A stretch of DNA of 51,606 nucleotides from a virus: IMG/VR virus record IMGVR_UViG_3300036770_005494, positions 1-51,606 of that record, one strand, 5' to 3'. Position numbers and translations under genes: made by a program. This document shows, in pieces, positions 1 through 6,735 of the stretch. The notes under the pieces were generated by a model that saw nothing but the letters and a program-made list of their open reading frames with translations, was not told where the DNA came from and did no database searches. Positions within the stretch are counted from its first letter, which is position 1. Every line of letters starts with the position of its first letter.

Positions 1-1
1 A

Positions 2-1330
2 ATGAGCATCTATAATATTATTCAGCAGTTAGAATCTGATAATTCTCGTTTAGCAAAAGAAAAGATATTAACTGATTATAAGGATAATAAACTTTTACAG
101 CGAGTATTCTTTTTGGCATTAGATCCTTTCACCCAGTTCTATATTAGAAAAATTCCTGCGTATACTAAAAACGATAAGCCAACTTTAGATTTTGGATATG
201 CGTTGGATCAGTTATCTAAATTATCTAGTCGCAAGGTGACCGGCAATGCGGGCATAGAACACTTAACAAATTTATTGAGTCAATTGGAAGAAGATGATGC
301 AAAGATACTCGAACGTATTATTGGGAAAGACCTTAAGTGCGGAGTCTCCGAAAAAACAGCAAACAAAATCTGGAAAAACCTCATTTCGGAATATCCGTGT
401 ATGCTTGCTTCTGGATTCGACCAAAAGCTGGTTGACAAAATCCAATGGCCAGCATTCGTACAGCTCAAGCTCGACGGTATGCGATTTAACGCAATCGTTA
501 AAGGAAAAGAAGTCGAATTTCGATCTCGTAACGGCAAAGAATTAGGTATTCCGAATCCTAGTTTTGCCGCGGCATTTGTTCAACTGCGTAATCACTATGG
601 CGTTGACATGGTATTCGACGGCGAGTTACTTGTTGTTAACGAATCGGGCAAGCCTGTTAACCGACAAACGGGCAATGGCATTTTATCCAAGTCCATTAAA
701 GGTACCATGTCCGAGGAAGAGGCAGTTGATGTTCGAGCAACCCTCTGGGATGCTATTAGTATAGACGGATTTGACGCAGGTAAAGAAGATGAAATCTATA
801 GGCATCGGTTTGCCAAATTAAGTAATGCTATATCCCATGTTAAAGGTATCCATCGACATCTAGGACATTATTTTGATTTGGTATGGTCTCGCAAAGTAGA
901 AAATATTGCAGAAGCCCAAAAAGTATTCGAGCATTTCCTATTAAAAGGCGAAGAAGGAACTATCCTTAAAGATTTTAATACCCCATGGGAAGGTAAACGC
1001 TCGAAGAGTCAAATTAAGTTTAAGGGTGAACTTGATTGTGATCTAATCTGTGTAGACTGGGAAGAAGGCACGGGTAAGAATAAAGGTCGGATGGGTGCAC
1101 TTGTGCTAGAATCCGCTTGCGGCAAACTTCGCACAAATGTAGGTACAGGATTTACAGATGAACACCGGGATATGTTCACACCGGGAAATACTATAGGAAA
1201 AATTGTCTCTGTCAAATATAATAGTAAAATACAGGATAAGGGTAATAACGGGTGGGCATTATTTCTTCCCGTGTTCCTAGAAATGCGAGAAGACAAGATT
1301 GATGCAGATAGATTGGATAAGATAAAATGA
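2..1330 (+). CDS. 30: ATP-dependent DNA ligase (T4 gp30 type)
   Basis: Seals nicks in duplex DNA during phage replication, recombination and repair. The 442-residue protein carries the adenylation motif KLDGMR with the expected AMP-accepting lysine at K156 (K159 in T4), then the RSRNGKE and DGELLV motifs and the EGTILKD and KFKGELD stretches near residues 315-345 expected of nucleotidyltransferase motifs IV and V. The N-terminus, rich in helices and starting MSIYNIIQQLESDNSRLAKE, lines up with the start of T4 ligase, so the ATG at base 2 is very likely the true start and the gene is complete although it touches the window edge. It is slightly shorter than T4 gp30 (487 residues). Its stop overlaps the next start (ATGA), which points to translational coupling with the following small gene. 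Confidence 0.95.
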   Translation: MSIYNIIQQLESDNSRLAKEKILTDYKDNKLLQRVFFLALDPFTQFYIRKIPAYTKNDKPTLDFGYALDQLSKLSSRKVTGNAGIEHLTNLLSQLEEDDAKILERIIGKDLKCGVSEKTANKIWKNLISEYPCMLASGFDQKLVDKIQWPAFVQLKLDGMRFNAIVKGKEVEFRSRNGKELGIPNPSFAAAFVQLRNHYGVDMVFDGELLVVNESGKPVNRQTGNGILSKSIKGTMSEEEAVDVRATLWDAISIDGFDAGKEDEIYRHRFAKLSNAISHVKGIHRHLGHYFDLVWSRKVENIAEAQKVFEHFLLKGEEGTILKDFNTPWEGKRSKSQIKFKGELDCDLICVDWEEGTGKNKGRMGALVLESACGKLRTNVGTGFTDEHRDMFTPGNTIGKIVSVKYNSKIQDKGNNGWALFLPVFLEMREDKIDADRLDKIK

Positions 1331-1632
1331 CCGAAGATGAAGCAAAAGAATTTTCAGAAGCATTTAACTCTGCCATGAAAAAGATTGAAGAAGATCAAGA
1401 GAAATTTTGGTCTTCTTTGTCCAAGGAAGATCAGATAAAGGCATTTTGTTGCGTATCTCGTAGATTGTTCGAGGGGGAAATTAAAAACCCCAGATCTTAT
1501 CGGGGCATTCTATATGATATTTTTGGATTCGGACCCGAAGCATATGCACAAGCGCAATGTGCAGGATTCTTAGCTATTCATAACAGTATTATGACCGACG
1601 AGGAATTTAATGAAATGAGAAAGGATCTTTAA
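1327..1632 (+). CDS. conserved small protein of T4-like marine phages, function unknown
   Basis: A 101-residue acidic, mostly helical protein. The central segment with AFCCVSRRLFEGEI and DIFGFGPEAYAQAQ is a pattern I recall as conserved in small uncharacterised proteins of T4-like cyanophages and related marine phages; I know no function for it. It starts inside the ligase stop codon (ATGA overlap) and so is probably co-translated with ligase. No signal peptide, membrane segment or catalytic motif is visible. The two adjacent cysteines in the core are the only obvious candidates for metal or redox chemistry, and that is speculation. Confidence 0.75.
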   Translation: MTEDEAKEFSEAFNSAMKKIEEDQEKFWSSLSKEDQIKAFCCVSRRLFEGEIKNPRSYRGILYDIFGFGPEAYAQAQCAGFLAIHNSIMTDEEFNEMRKDL

Positions 1633-1642
1633 TATATAATGT

Positions 1643-1912
1643 ATGAGCGCAACACTCTACCATTTCCCTACAAAGTCCCTGCGGGGCCTAAAAATTCCTC
1701 TCTATACTGAGGAGGAAATATTTATTACTTTGGCAGCATTAAATTGTTTCGGTCCCAATGAGATAAAAGTTACGGAAAAGGATCTTTTAGATATAGAACC
1801 TGTAGAAGTAATGCAGGCATTATATGAAGCCAAATACTCAAATCTGTTTTCTTTTAATACAAAACAAACAATCGAAAAAATTCTTAAATCCATTGAAACT
1901 GTTGCACTATGA
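1643..1912 (+). CDS. hypothetical protein, 89 residues
   Basis: I do not recognise this protein. It begins with an ATG 10 bases after the preceding stop and its own stop overlaps the next gene's start (1909-1912, ATGA), so it sits within a tightly packed operon and is very likely expressed. The sequence has a helical central part (TEEEIFITLAALNCFG) and no membrane segment, signal peptide or known motif. No function can be assigned. Confidence 0.6.
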   Translation: MSATLYHFPTKSLRGLKIPLYTEEEIFITLAALNCFGPNEIKVTEKDLLDIEPVEVMQALYEAKYSNLFSFNTKQTIEKILKSIETVAL

Positions 1913-2460
1913 ATATTTTTTATTTACATAATGATCCACGCACCTGCGCACAGATGCACAATGACAAGCATGTGGTTAAGATGATTATTGAATATGCTCA
2001 ATTAATGTCCACTGCCCATCGAGTATTAGATGGAAAAGAATATTATGCGTTAACTGCAAATGGTCGAAAGATTAAACGATGGAAAATGGAGGATGAAAGA
2101 TATGAGAGTGGACTAATGAAAGCATCCCATGTTAATCATCCGTCGGGCATATGGCTTCGGCAAAGTAAACAAAATTACATCTGGCTAAATCAGCTTTGGC
2201 AATACTTAATGCAAGAATATACTCATCGTTATGGTAAGCACCATTCTTGCGAGAAGTATATGAGTGTACTTTATCCTTGGCCTGTTAATATACCCGAAGG
2301 TTATTTTACCGAACCAACACCGGCAATGCCAGATGTGTATAAGGTGAAAAATGATTCTATACAGTCCTATAAGAATTACTACATTTTTGCTAAGAATCAC
2401 CTTGCATCATGGAAAAAACGACAAATTCCTGAATGGTACTTGGTCCCGAGTAATATATAA
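1909..2460 (+). CDS. conserved hypothetical protein with DP-CA-H-DKHVVK N-terminal motif
   Basis: A 183-residue soluble protein opening with MNIFYLHNDPRTCAQMHNDK followed by HVVKMIIEYAQLMSTAHRVLDG. I recall this N-terminal pattern from a widespread family of uncharacterised proteins in marine myoviruses. The closely spaced conserved Cys, His, Asp and Lys residues suggest a metal- or nucleic-acid-binding site, but that is inference. The C-terminal part, SYKNYYIFAKNHLASWKKR followed by PEWY, is also typical of the family. The start overlaps the previous stop by four bases (ATGA). It lies in a run of DNA-metabolism genes (ligase upstream, PhoH downstream), so a DNA-processing role is possible but not shown. 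Confidence 0.75.
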   Translation: MNIFYLHNDPRTCAQMHNDKHVVKMIIEYAQLMSTAHRVLDGKEYYALTANGRKIKRWKMEDERYESGLMKASHVNHPSGIWLRQSKQNYIWLNQLWQYLMQEYTHRYGKHHSCEKYMSVLYPWPVNIPEGYFTEPTPAMPDVYKVKNDSIQSYKNYYIFAKNHLASWKKRQIPEWYLVPSNI

Positions 2461-2478
2461 TAAAATAGGAATTAATTG

Positions 2479-2733
2479 ATGCCTACATATACATTTTTAA
2501 ATACGAAAACAAACGAAATCGAAGAGCATGAAGTGAAGATGCGAGACTACGACGATTTCAAAATTAATAATCCCCACTTAGAACGTCATTTCACACCCGA
2601 AGGTGCAGGCGCCCTTGGCGACCCTGTACGCCTTGGTATTACTACCACAGATGGCGGATTCAAAGAAGTCCTTTCCAAAATTCATGCGGCAAATCCCTAT
2701 GGGAATTTGGCATCGAAACTGAGCAGGCGCTAA
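2479..2733 (+). CDS. small FmdB-like phage protein (MPTY N-terminus)
   Basis: An 84-residue protein beginning MPTYTFLNTKTNEIEEHEVK, the N-terminal pattern of small phage proteins that resemble the beta-hairpin of FmdB-type zinc-ribbon proteins. The cysteines of a real zinc ribbon are absent, so this is at best a metal-free relative. I chose the ATG at 2479; the TTG just before it is in frame but less likely. Similar proteins occur in T4-like cyanophages next to DNA-metabolism genes. Function unknown. Confidence 0.7.
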   Translation: MPTYTFLNTKTNEIEEHEVKMRDYDDFKINNPHLERHFTPEGAGALGDPVRLGITTTDGGFKEVLSKIHAANPYGNLASKLSRR

Positions 2734-2762
2734 ATGAAGTTTATTCTCAAACTCAAGAATAA

Positions 2763-2780
2763 GGAGGATGGTAGTCCTCC
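2763..2780 (+). other. stem-loop between small gene and phoH
   Basis: A perfect 6-bp stem, GGAGGA paired with TCCTCC across the 6-base loop TGGTAG, lies in the 71-base gap before phoH. No T-run follows, so it is not a classical terminator. It contains a Shine-Dalgarno-like GGAGG that would be hidden when folded. A 16-codon reading frame (2734-2784) runs through it, but I cannot support that as a gene. Confidence 0.35.
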
Positions 2781-2804
2781 ATAACTTCACCTAACGAGGG
2801 CAAT

Positions 2805-3548
2805 ATGGCAAGACACAAAACTAATACGCAATTGCAACAATCTAATCAACCTCAGCTCGTAGTATCGCATAAGTTGAAAATAAGATTAGATGACATGAAG
2901 ACAATTGAGCCATTAACAGAAAATCAAAGGGGGTTTTTCGAAGCGTATAATGATTCCAAGGTAATGTTATTACATGGAGTTGCGGGTACAGGAAAAACAT
3001 ACATAGCACTCTACCATGCCTTAGAAGAAGTTTTAGAAAAAAGTAATCCGTATAATAAAGTAGTAATCGTTAGGTCTGCTGTACCAAGCAGGGAAATAGG
3101 ACATTTGCCGGGAGACGAAAAGGAAAAAACAGAAGTATATACTCAACCATATGTTTCAATTTGCGAAGATTTATTTGATAGATCAGATGCATATCAAAGA
3201 TTGGTTGAGCAAAAAGCTGTAGAATTTATGATAACCTCATTTATACGAGGTATAACCTTAGAAAAATCTATAATCATTGTAGATGAATGTCAGAATATGA
3301 CGGACATGGAATTAAATTCGATTATTACTAGGGTAGGCGAAGGATCTAAAATTTTATTTTGCGGCGATTTTAGGCAGACGGATCTATATAGAAAAACAGA
3401 TATGTCTGGTCTTAAGAAGTTTATGGCAATCGCAGATATGATGCCATCTGTCAAGACATTTGAATTTGGTGTTGATGATATTGTTAGATCCTCTTTAGTT
3501 AAGGAATATATATTGGCTCGTCTCAAGTATGAGACAGAATATGAATAG
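2805..3548 (+). CDS. phoH: PhoH-like ATPase
   Basis: A 247-residue P-loop ATPase of the PhoH family, common in marine phages. The Walker A motif is GVAGTGKT with the lysine at K64, and the Walker B is SIIIVDECQN. The motifs VIVRSAVPSREIGHLPG and FCGDFRQTD are typical of the PhoH/RNA-helicase-like NTPase group. The host family is linked to phosphate starvation and, in some bacteria, to RNA metabolism; the phage role is unsettled. The gene is preceded by a short gap containing GAGG about 6 bases before the ATG. Confidence 0.93.
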   Translation: MARHKTNTQLQQSNQPQLVVSHKLKIRLDDMKTIEPLTENQRGFFEAYNDSKVMLLHGVAGTGKTYIALYHALEEVLEKSNPYNKVVIVRSAVPSREIGHLPGDEKEKTEVYTQPYVSICEDLFDRSDAYQRLVEQKAVEFMITSFIRGITLEKSIIIVDECQNMTDMELNSIITRVGEGSKILFCGDFRQTDLYRKTDMSGLKKFMAIADMMPSVKTFEFGVDDIVRSSLVKEYILARLKYETEYE

Positions 3549-3558
3549 GAGTTAGAAA

Positions 3559-4176
3559 ATGGAAGTTACTGATGTGCATTATAAAATACCGTCTACGGTT
3601 CCGGAACCAGAGAAAACGCAGTTTGTAGAAGAAAGTCAAATATTTGAAATTGAAAATTTAATACCGGCGCATTTATGCGATGAGGTAGTTTTATGGTTTA
3701 AAACTGCACCTAAGATGCCGACAAATGGAGCCCAGAGTTTCTTTGACGGAAAACAAATAAACTATGAGCACATCAGTAACCCAAGGATTAAACAAATAGT
3801 TAATATGTTTAGATATGAGGCAACTATTAAAGTGCAGGAGTACTTCAAGAAAAAAGTATATCCAGATTACACAGATTTAGTCTTTTGGGACGAAGGTTCG
3901 GGTATGCTAGTACATGCTGATAATTGTGATCCGGAGGGAAATCCGAACTATTGTTCTTGGAGAAAGTATTCTGGGGTACTTTATCTAAACGACGATTATC
4001 AGGGAGGCAATACATTCTTTCCAGATCATGGTCCAAAATTTGTTATTCCTCAGAAAGGTAAATTTGTATTTTATCCTTCAGGGCGCGAATATAATCATGG
4101 AGTTACTACCGTGGTGGGTAAAAGATATACGATGCCAATTTGGTTTACTGCAGAATTGAATCATATAGAAACATAG
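3559..4176 (+). CDS. 2-oxoglutarate/Fe(II) dioxygenase, prolyl-4-hydroxylase-like
   Basis: A 205-residue enzyme of the 2OG-Fe(II) oxygenase superfamily, which uses molecular oxygen and 2-oxoglutarate to hydroxylate a substrate. The iron triad is visible as H119-x-D121 (VHADN) and H180 (EYNHGV), and R189 (GKRY) is the expected 2-oxoglutarate-binding residue. The core YSGVLYLNDDYQGGNTFFP closely matches the prolyl-4-hydroxylase-like proteins of marine T4-like phages. The substrate is unknown. It is preceded by a good ribosome-binding site (AGGAG, about 8 bases before ATG). The next gene follows after 8 bases, so the two are probably co-transcribed. Confidence 0.9.
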   Translation: MEVTDVHYKIPSTVPEPEKTQFVEESQIFEIENLIPAHLCDEVVLWFKTAPKMPTNGAQSFFDGKQINYEHISNPRIKQIVNMFRYEATIKVQEYFKKKVYPDYTDLVFWDEGSGMLVHADNCDPEGNPNYCSWRKYSGVLYLNDDYQGGNTFFPDHGPKFVIPQKGKFVFYPSGREYNHGVTTVVGKRYTMPIWFTAELNHIET

Positions 4177-4184
4177 GAGAAAAG

Positions 4185-4649
4185 ATGAAATTAACAGAAA
4201 ATTTTAGTCTGTCAGAAATGACAAAGAGTGAAACTGCGCTAAGGCAGGGTTTAGATAACACCCCGGGCGAAGAAGAAATTGAAAATCTTCGTAAGCTTGC
4301 GGAAAATGTATTACAACCTATTAGAGACGCATATGGACGCGGTGTTAAAGTTAATTCTGGATTTAGGCATCCAGATGTTAATGCTGCGGTAGGTGGCTCT
4401 AGGACATCAGATCATTGTAGAGGTCAAGCTGCAGATATTGAGATTCCGGGCGTAGCAAATGCGGAGCTTGCACAATGGATTTCTGAAAATTTAGAATTCC
4501 GCCAATTGATTCTTGAGTTTTATACCCCAGGTGTTCCAGATTCGGGTTGGGTACACGTGTCTTATGTTGAAGGCGATAACAAGAAACAGGTAATGACAGC
4601 GATGAAAGAAAATGGTAAGACAGTTTATAAACCTGGTCTTATTGCTTAG
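4185..4649 (+). CDS. M15-family peptidase (D-Ala-D-Ala carboxypeptidase-like), candidate endolysin
   Basis: A 154-residue zinc peptidase of the M15A/VanY-like type that cleaves peptidoglycan cross-bridge peptides. The metal ligands are H77 and D84 in SDHCRGQAADIE and H124 in WVHVSY, and the family signature SGFR precedes them. I start it at ATG 4185, which has AGGAGAAAAG directly upstream; an earlier in-frame ATG lies inside the previous gene. No signal peptide is visible, so if it is the lysis enzyme it would need a holin, and none is evident nearby. Its catalytic domain is clearly related to the C-terminal domain of the gp5 spike in this same window (see 18299-20926), so a virion role is also possible. 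Confidence 0.88.
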   Translation: MKLTENFSLSEMTKSETALRQGLDNTPGEEEIENLRKLAENVLQPIRDAYGRGVKVNSGFRHPDVNAAVGGSRTSDHCRGQAADIEIPGVANAELAQWISENLEFRQLILEFYTPGVPDSGWVHVSYVEGDNKKQVMTAMKENGKTVYKPGLIA

Positions 4650-4659
4650 TGTTTGTTTT

Positions 4660-4682
4660 GGTATGAGTCTACTGCTCATACC
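4660..4682 (+). other. 8-bp perfect stem-loop after the peptidase gene
   Basis: GGTATGAG and CTCATACC form an uninterrupted 8-bp stem around a 7-base loop, starting 11 bases after the peptidase stop codon. There is no T-run downstream on the + strand, so it is probably not a strong intrinsic terminator. It may protect the 3' end of the upstream mRNA or mark a processing site. Confidence 0.4.
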
Positions 4683-4718
4683 TATAGTGGGGATAATGAT
4701 AGGAGTTATTTTTAATTT

Positions 4719-4835
4719 ATGAACCCTACAGATGTTGTGAGATTATTAAATAGAATACTACCTTGGATACCCTCTACTTGCGAGGGCATCCGGGGTGAAA
4801 TTGAACAGGTTATTCGACAATTGAAAGGTGGATAA
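4719..4835 (+). CDS. very small protein, 38 residues, coupled to MazG-like gene
   Basis: An ATG-initiated frame of 38 codons (MNPTDVVRLLNRILPWIPST followed by CEGIRGEIEQVIRQLKGG) fills most of the gap between the peptidase and the MazG-like gene. Its stop overlaps the start of the next gene (TAATG), the arrangement used for translational coupling across this genome. AGGAG lies 13 bases upstream of the ATG, a long but usable spacing. The protein is predicted amphipathic and helical. Function unknown. Confidence 0.55.
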   Translation: MNPTDVVRLLNRILPWIPSTCEGIRGEIEQVIRQLKGG

Positions 4836-5203
4836 TGTCTAAAGTATTTACTGATGTACAAATCTTTATGAATGCAGCAGGCCAAACAACCATAGAAAAT
4901 AATCCCGAACAAGCAATATTATATCATCGACTTATTAATGAAGAGTATAACGAGTTTACTGAAGCAAGGTTAGACAATGATGATGTAGAAACTGCAGATG
5001 CATGCTTTGATATGATCTGGGTTATTGTTGGATACATGCTATCCCGGGGATGGGATTGTAATAAAATCTGGGATGAAGGATCTCTTAGTAATCTAAGAAA
5101 AATTGATAAAGAAACCAAAAAGGTTTTAAAACGAGATGATGGAAAGGTGCTGAAGCCCGAGGGATGGACTCCTCCAGATTTTAGTAAATGTATTAGTGTT
5201 TAA
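4835..5203 (+). CDS. MazG-like nucleotide pyrophosphohydrolase
   Basis: A 122-residue all-alpha NTP pyrophosphohydrolase (MazG/PRA-PH-like). The metal-binding signature is visible as E36-E37-x-x-E40 (NEEYNEF) and E52-x-x-D55 with D59 (ETADACFDMIWV). Enzymes of this type hydrolyse nucleoside triphosphates or related nucleotides; in marine phages they have been proposed to alter host nucleotide or ppGpp pools. The C-terminal DDGKVLKPEGWTPPDF tail is typical of the marine phage subfamily, in which the catalytic domain is followed by a short extension. It starts within the stop of the preceding small gene. Confidence 0.85.
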   Translation: MSKVFTDVQIFMNAAGQTTIENNPEQAILYHRLINEEYNEFTEARLDNDDVETADACFDMIWVIVGYMLSRGWDCNKIWDEGSLSNLRKIDKETKKVLKRDDGKVLKPEGWTPPDFSKCISV

Positions 5204-5207
5204 TCAT

Positions 5208-5849
5208 ATGCCCTGTGAATTTCCCAAACTTACACGAATTACCTCTCCTGACGGTTCTCGAGTTTACGAAACGCCGTCGGGTAGAGCATATCCATCGGTC
5301 ACAACTGTCACAGGACTACTTAAAAAACAAGCAATCGTCGCATGGAGAAAATCTATCGGAGAACAAGCTGCAAATGAAATCTCAAGAAAAGCGGCGAACC
5401 GAGGAACCCGAATACATGGTTTATGCGAAAAGTATTTGTCCAATAACCAAGTCGACCCAGGTTACTTTGATAAAGACATGTGGGATTCATTCAAAGGTGA
5501 ACTTGACGGCATAAATAACATATATGCACTAGAAGCGCAACTTTATTCTGATCATTTAGAAGTAGCAGGAACCGTAGATTGCATTGCCGAGTATGATGGT
5601 AAAATATCCGTCATAGACTTTAAGACCTCTCGACGCCAAAAGCAAAGGGATGATATTCATGATTACTTCATGCAATGTTCAGCATACGCAGTTGCGTTCG
5701 AAGAACGCACAGGCATCCCGGTACCGCAAATTGCGATACTAATGGCAGTCGAGGACGAGAGCCCTCTCATTTTTATAGAAAAACGAGATACCTGGATAAA
5801 AGGATTTAAAAATCTAAGAGAGGAATACCGGCGATGGAAAAATATCTAG
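5208..5849 (+). CDS. PD-(D/E)XK nuclease, Cas4/RecB-like
   Basis: A 213-residue nuclease of the RecB/Cas4-like PD-(D/E)XK group, common in T4-like marine phages and probably involved in recombination or host DNA degradation. Visible motifs in order are RGTRIH (H70), E109, GTVDC (D124), IDFKTS (D137 and K139) and QCSAYAVAF (Q156, Y160), matching the order of catalytic residues in the family. I choose ATG 5208; a GTG at 5196 inside the previous gene is in frame and would add four residues. The 3' end overlaps the next gene by 16 bases. Confidence 0.82.
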   Translation: MPCEFPKLTRITSPDGSRVYETPSGRAYPSVTTVTGLLKKQAIVAWRKSIGEQAANEISRKAANRGTRIHGLCEKYLSNNQVDPGYFDKDMWDSFKGELDGINNIYALEAQLYSDHLEVAGTVDCIAEYDGKISVIDFKTSRRQKQRDDIHDYFMQCSAYAVAFEERTGIPVPQIAILMAVEDESPLIFIEKRDTWIKGFKNLREEYRRWKNI

Positions 5850-6169
5850 CAGCCTTTTTGTTAATGATTACTGCTTCAATTAGTGCAAAAAATATTCAGG
5901 GAAGCGTACCCATCGTTTGTGCAGACGAGAAAGAGTTTGTTGAAGCAATTGTTAGTTTTGACGAAGAACCATTCATCACTGCACTTTCTAAAAGAGACCT
6001 CGGTAATGGGTTACTAACACCGACAGCTTTAGTTATATTTTTGAACCCCAAAACTGGTTCATTTACTGTAGCAGAAAAAATAAGTGATATGTACTGTGTA
6101 GTTGCTATGGGAGAGAACATGAAACCATACTTAGATGAGGAAAATACGGCACCAAGAAAAGGAACCTAA
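5834..6169 (+). CDS. small secreted protein with signal peptide, function unknown
   Basis: A 111-residue protein with an N-terminal MEKYLAAFLLMITASISAKN that has a lysine, an 11- to 13-residue hydrophobic core and an Ala-Ser-Ile-Ser-Ala end, as in a type I signal peptide with likely cleavage near residue 18. The mature part has two cysteines (VPIVCADE and DMYCVVAMG) about 58 residues apart that could form a disulfide in the periplasm. Similar small exported proteins with the GSFTV and M-C-V-V pattern occur in other T4-like marine phages. The gene starts 16 bases before the nuclease stop. Role unknown; a periplasmic or envelope role is an inference from the signal peptide. Confidence 0.68.
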   Translation: MEKYLAAFLLMITASISAKNIQGSVPIVCADEKEFVEAIVSFDEEPFITALSKRDLGNGLLTPTALVIFLNPKTGSFTVAEKISDMYCVVAMGENMKPYLDEENTAPRKGT

Positions 6170-6170
6170 T

Positions 6171-6308
6171 GTGTTTGAATTACTTTTCAGATATAAGAAT
6201 AGCATGGGATTAAATTCTATATTATTTGAAAATGAGGATACTTTATATGCCTTTATCAAAAAAGAAGATATTGAGGTAGAACAAATTATAGACAAACGAA
6301 GTTCTTGA
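6171..6308 (+). CDS. very small protein, 45 residues, GTG start
   Basis: A 45-codon frame starting with GTG at 6171 (VFELLFRYKNSMGLNSILFE and onwards, ending QIIDKRSS). AAGGA lies 8 bases upstream, at an ideal ribosome-binding distance, and the gap after the preceding gene is only one base. The product is mixed charge with no membrane segment. Function unknown. Support comes from the ribosome-binding site and tight packing only. Confidence 0.5.
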   Translation: MFELLFRYKNSMGLNSILFENEDTLYAFIKKEDIEVEQIIDKRSS

Positions 6309-6314
6309 TATTAA

Positions 6315-6322
6315 AATAAATA
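6315..6322 (+). promoter_or_regulatory. possible late-type promoter box (AATAAATA)
   Basis: AATAAATA matches the T4 late promoter box TATAAATA at seven of eight positions and lies 22 bases before a small gene that itself precedes the tmRNA. AT-rich sequence makes such matches easy by chance, so this is weak. Confidence 0.25.
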
Positions 6323-6343
6323 ATTATAGTTAAAGGAATAAAG

Positions 6344-6475
6344 ATGTTTAAAGTAAATTTTGTAGAAAAAGAATTTCCTGCAATTTCGTTGTTTAAAATT
6401 TTTAAGACAAAAGAAAAGGCAGATATCTTTATCAGTGAACTTGGTAATAACTTTGTATCAGTAAAAATCATATGA
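6344..6475 (+). CDS. very small protein, 43 residues, upstream of tmRNA
   Basis: A 43-codon ATG frame (MFKVNFVEKEFPAISLFKIF, then KTKEKADIFISELGNN and a hydrophobic end). AAAGGA sits 7 bases before the ATG, a good ribosome-binding site. It ends at 6475, immediately before the tmRNA acceptor piece, so translation would run right up to the structured RNA. Function unknown. The gene could be cotranscribed with the tmRNA precursor. Confidence 0.5.
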   Translation: MFKVNFVEKEFPAISLFKIFKTKEKADIFISELGNNFVSVKII

Positions 6476-6535
6476 TCGTATGAAGTTGATCGAAAGATGT
6501 TCTGGACGCGGGTTCGACTCCCGCCAGGTCCACCA

Positions 6536-6603
6536 TAAGTCAATTTGCAGACCGTGCCACACTCAGATAGAGAACGTACTGCAGGACGAAGTTGACTTAT
6601 GAT
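6536..6603 (+). other. intervening segment of permuted tmRNA precursor
   Basis: The segment between the encoded CCA and the mature 5' G of the coding piece. CATAAGTCAA (6534-6543) and TTGACTTATG (6592-6601) pair perfectly over 10 bp, stacking on the acceptor stem with one mismatch (C6533/A6602) and an A-U pair between them. The precursor therefore folds as one long hairpin that host tRNA-processing enzymes would open to release two RNA pieces. This is the expected design of permuted pre-tmRNA. Confidence 0.85.
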
Positions 6604-6690
6604 GGGCCTGTACTGGAATTCGACAGGGCAAGTAGTAGTGAGATGGACGATCCGGTAGGCGATGACCGTAAATCAAGCAAATCAATAGTC

Positions 6691-6735
6691 GCAAATGACG
6701 ATTATTTCACTCAGGATCTTAAGCTAGCTGCTTAA
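6691..6735 (+). other. tmRNA tag reading frame (ANDDYFTQDLKLAA)
   Basis: Fourteen codons from the resume codon GCA to TAA encode ANDDYFTQDLKLAA. The bases just upstream, ATAGTC, match the resume-site context of E. coli tmRNA (TAGTCGCAAACGAC). The AND start and the LAA end fit the standard degradation tag, with LAA expected to be read by ClpXP. The end of the frame lies in a hairpin, TTAAGC/GCTTAA (6719-6735), as in helix P5 of other tmRNAs. Confidence 0.9.

Noticed and set aside
2734-2784. 16-codon frame before phoH
   Set aside because: It is too short to support, has no ribosome-binding site, and its end is a stem-loop that better explains the sequence.
4712-4912. 66-codon open frame on the - strand
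   Set aside because: It is antisense to a well-supported small gene and the MazG-like gene and has no ribosome-binding site or recognisable sequence.
6505-6535. Partial tRNA-like T arm and CCA, at first sight a broken tRNA gene
   Set aside because: It has no anticodon or D arm next to it and pairs exactly with GGGCCTG at 6604; it is the acceptor half of the permuted tmRNA.
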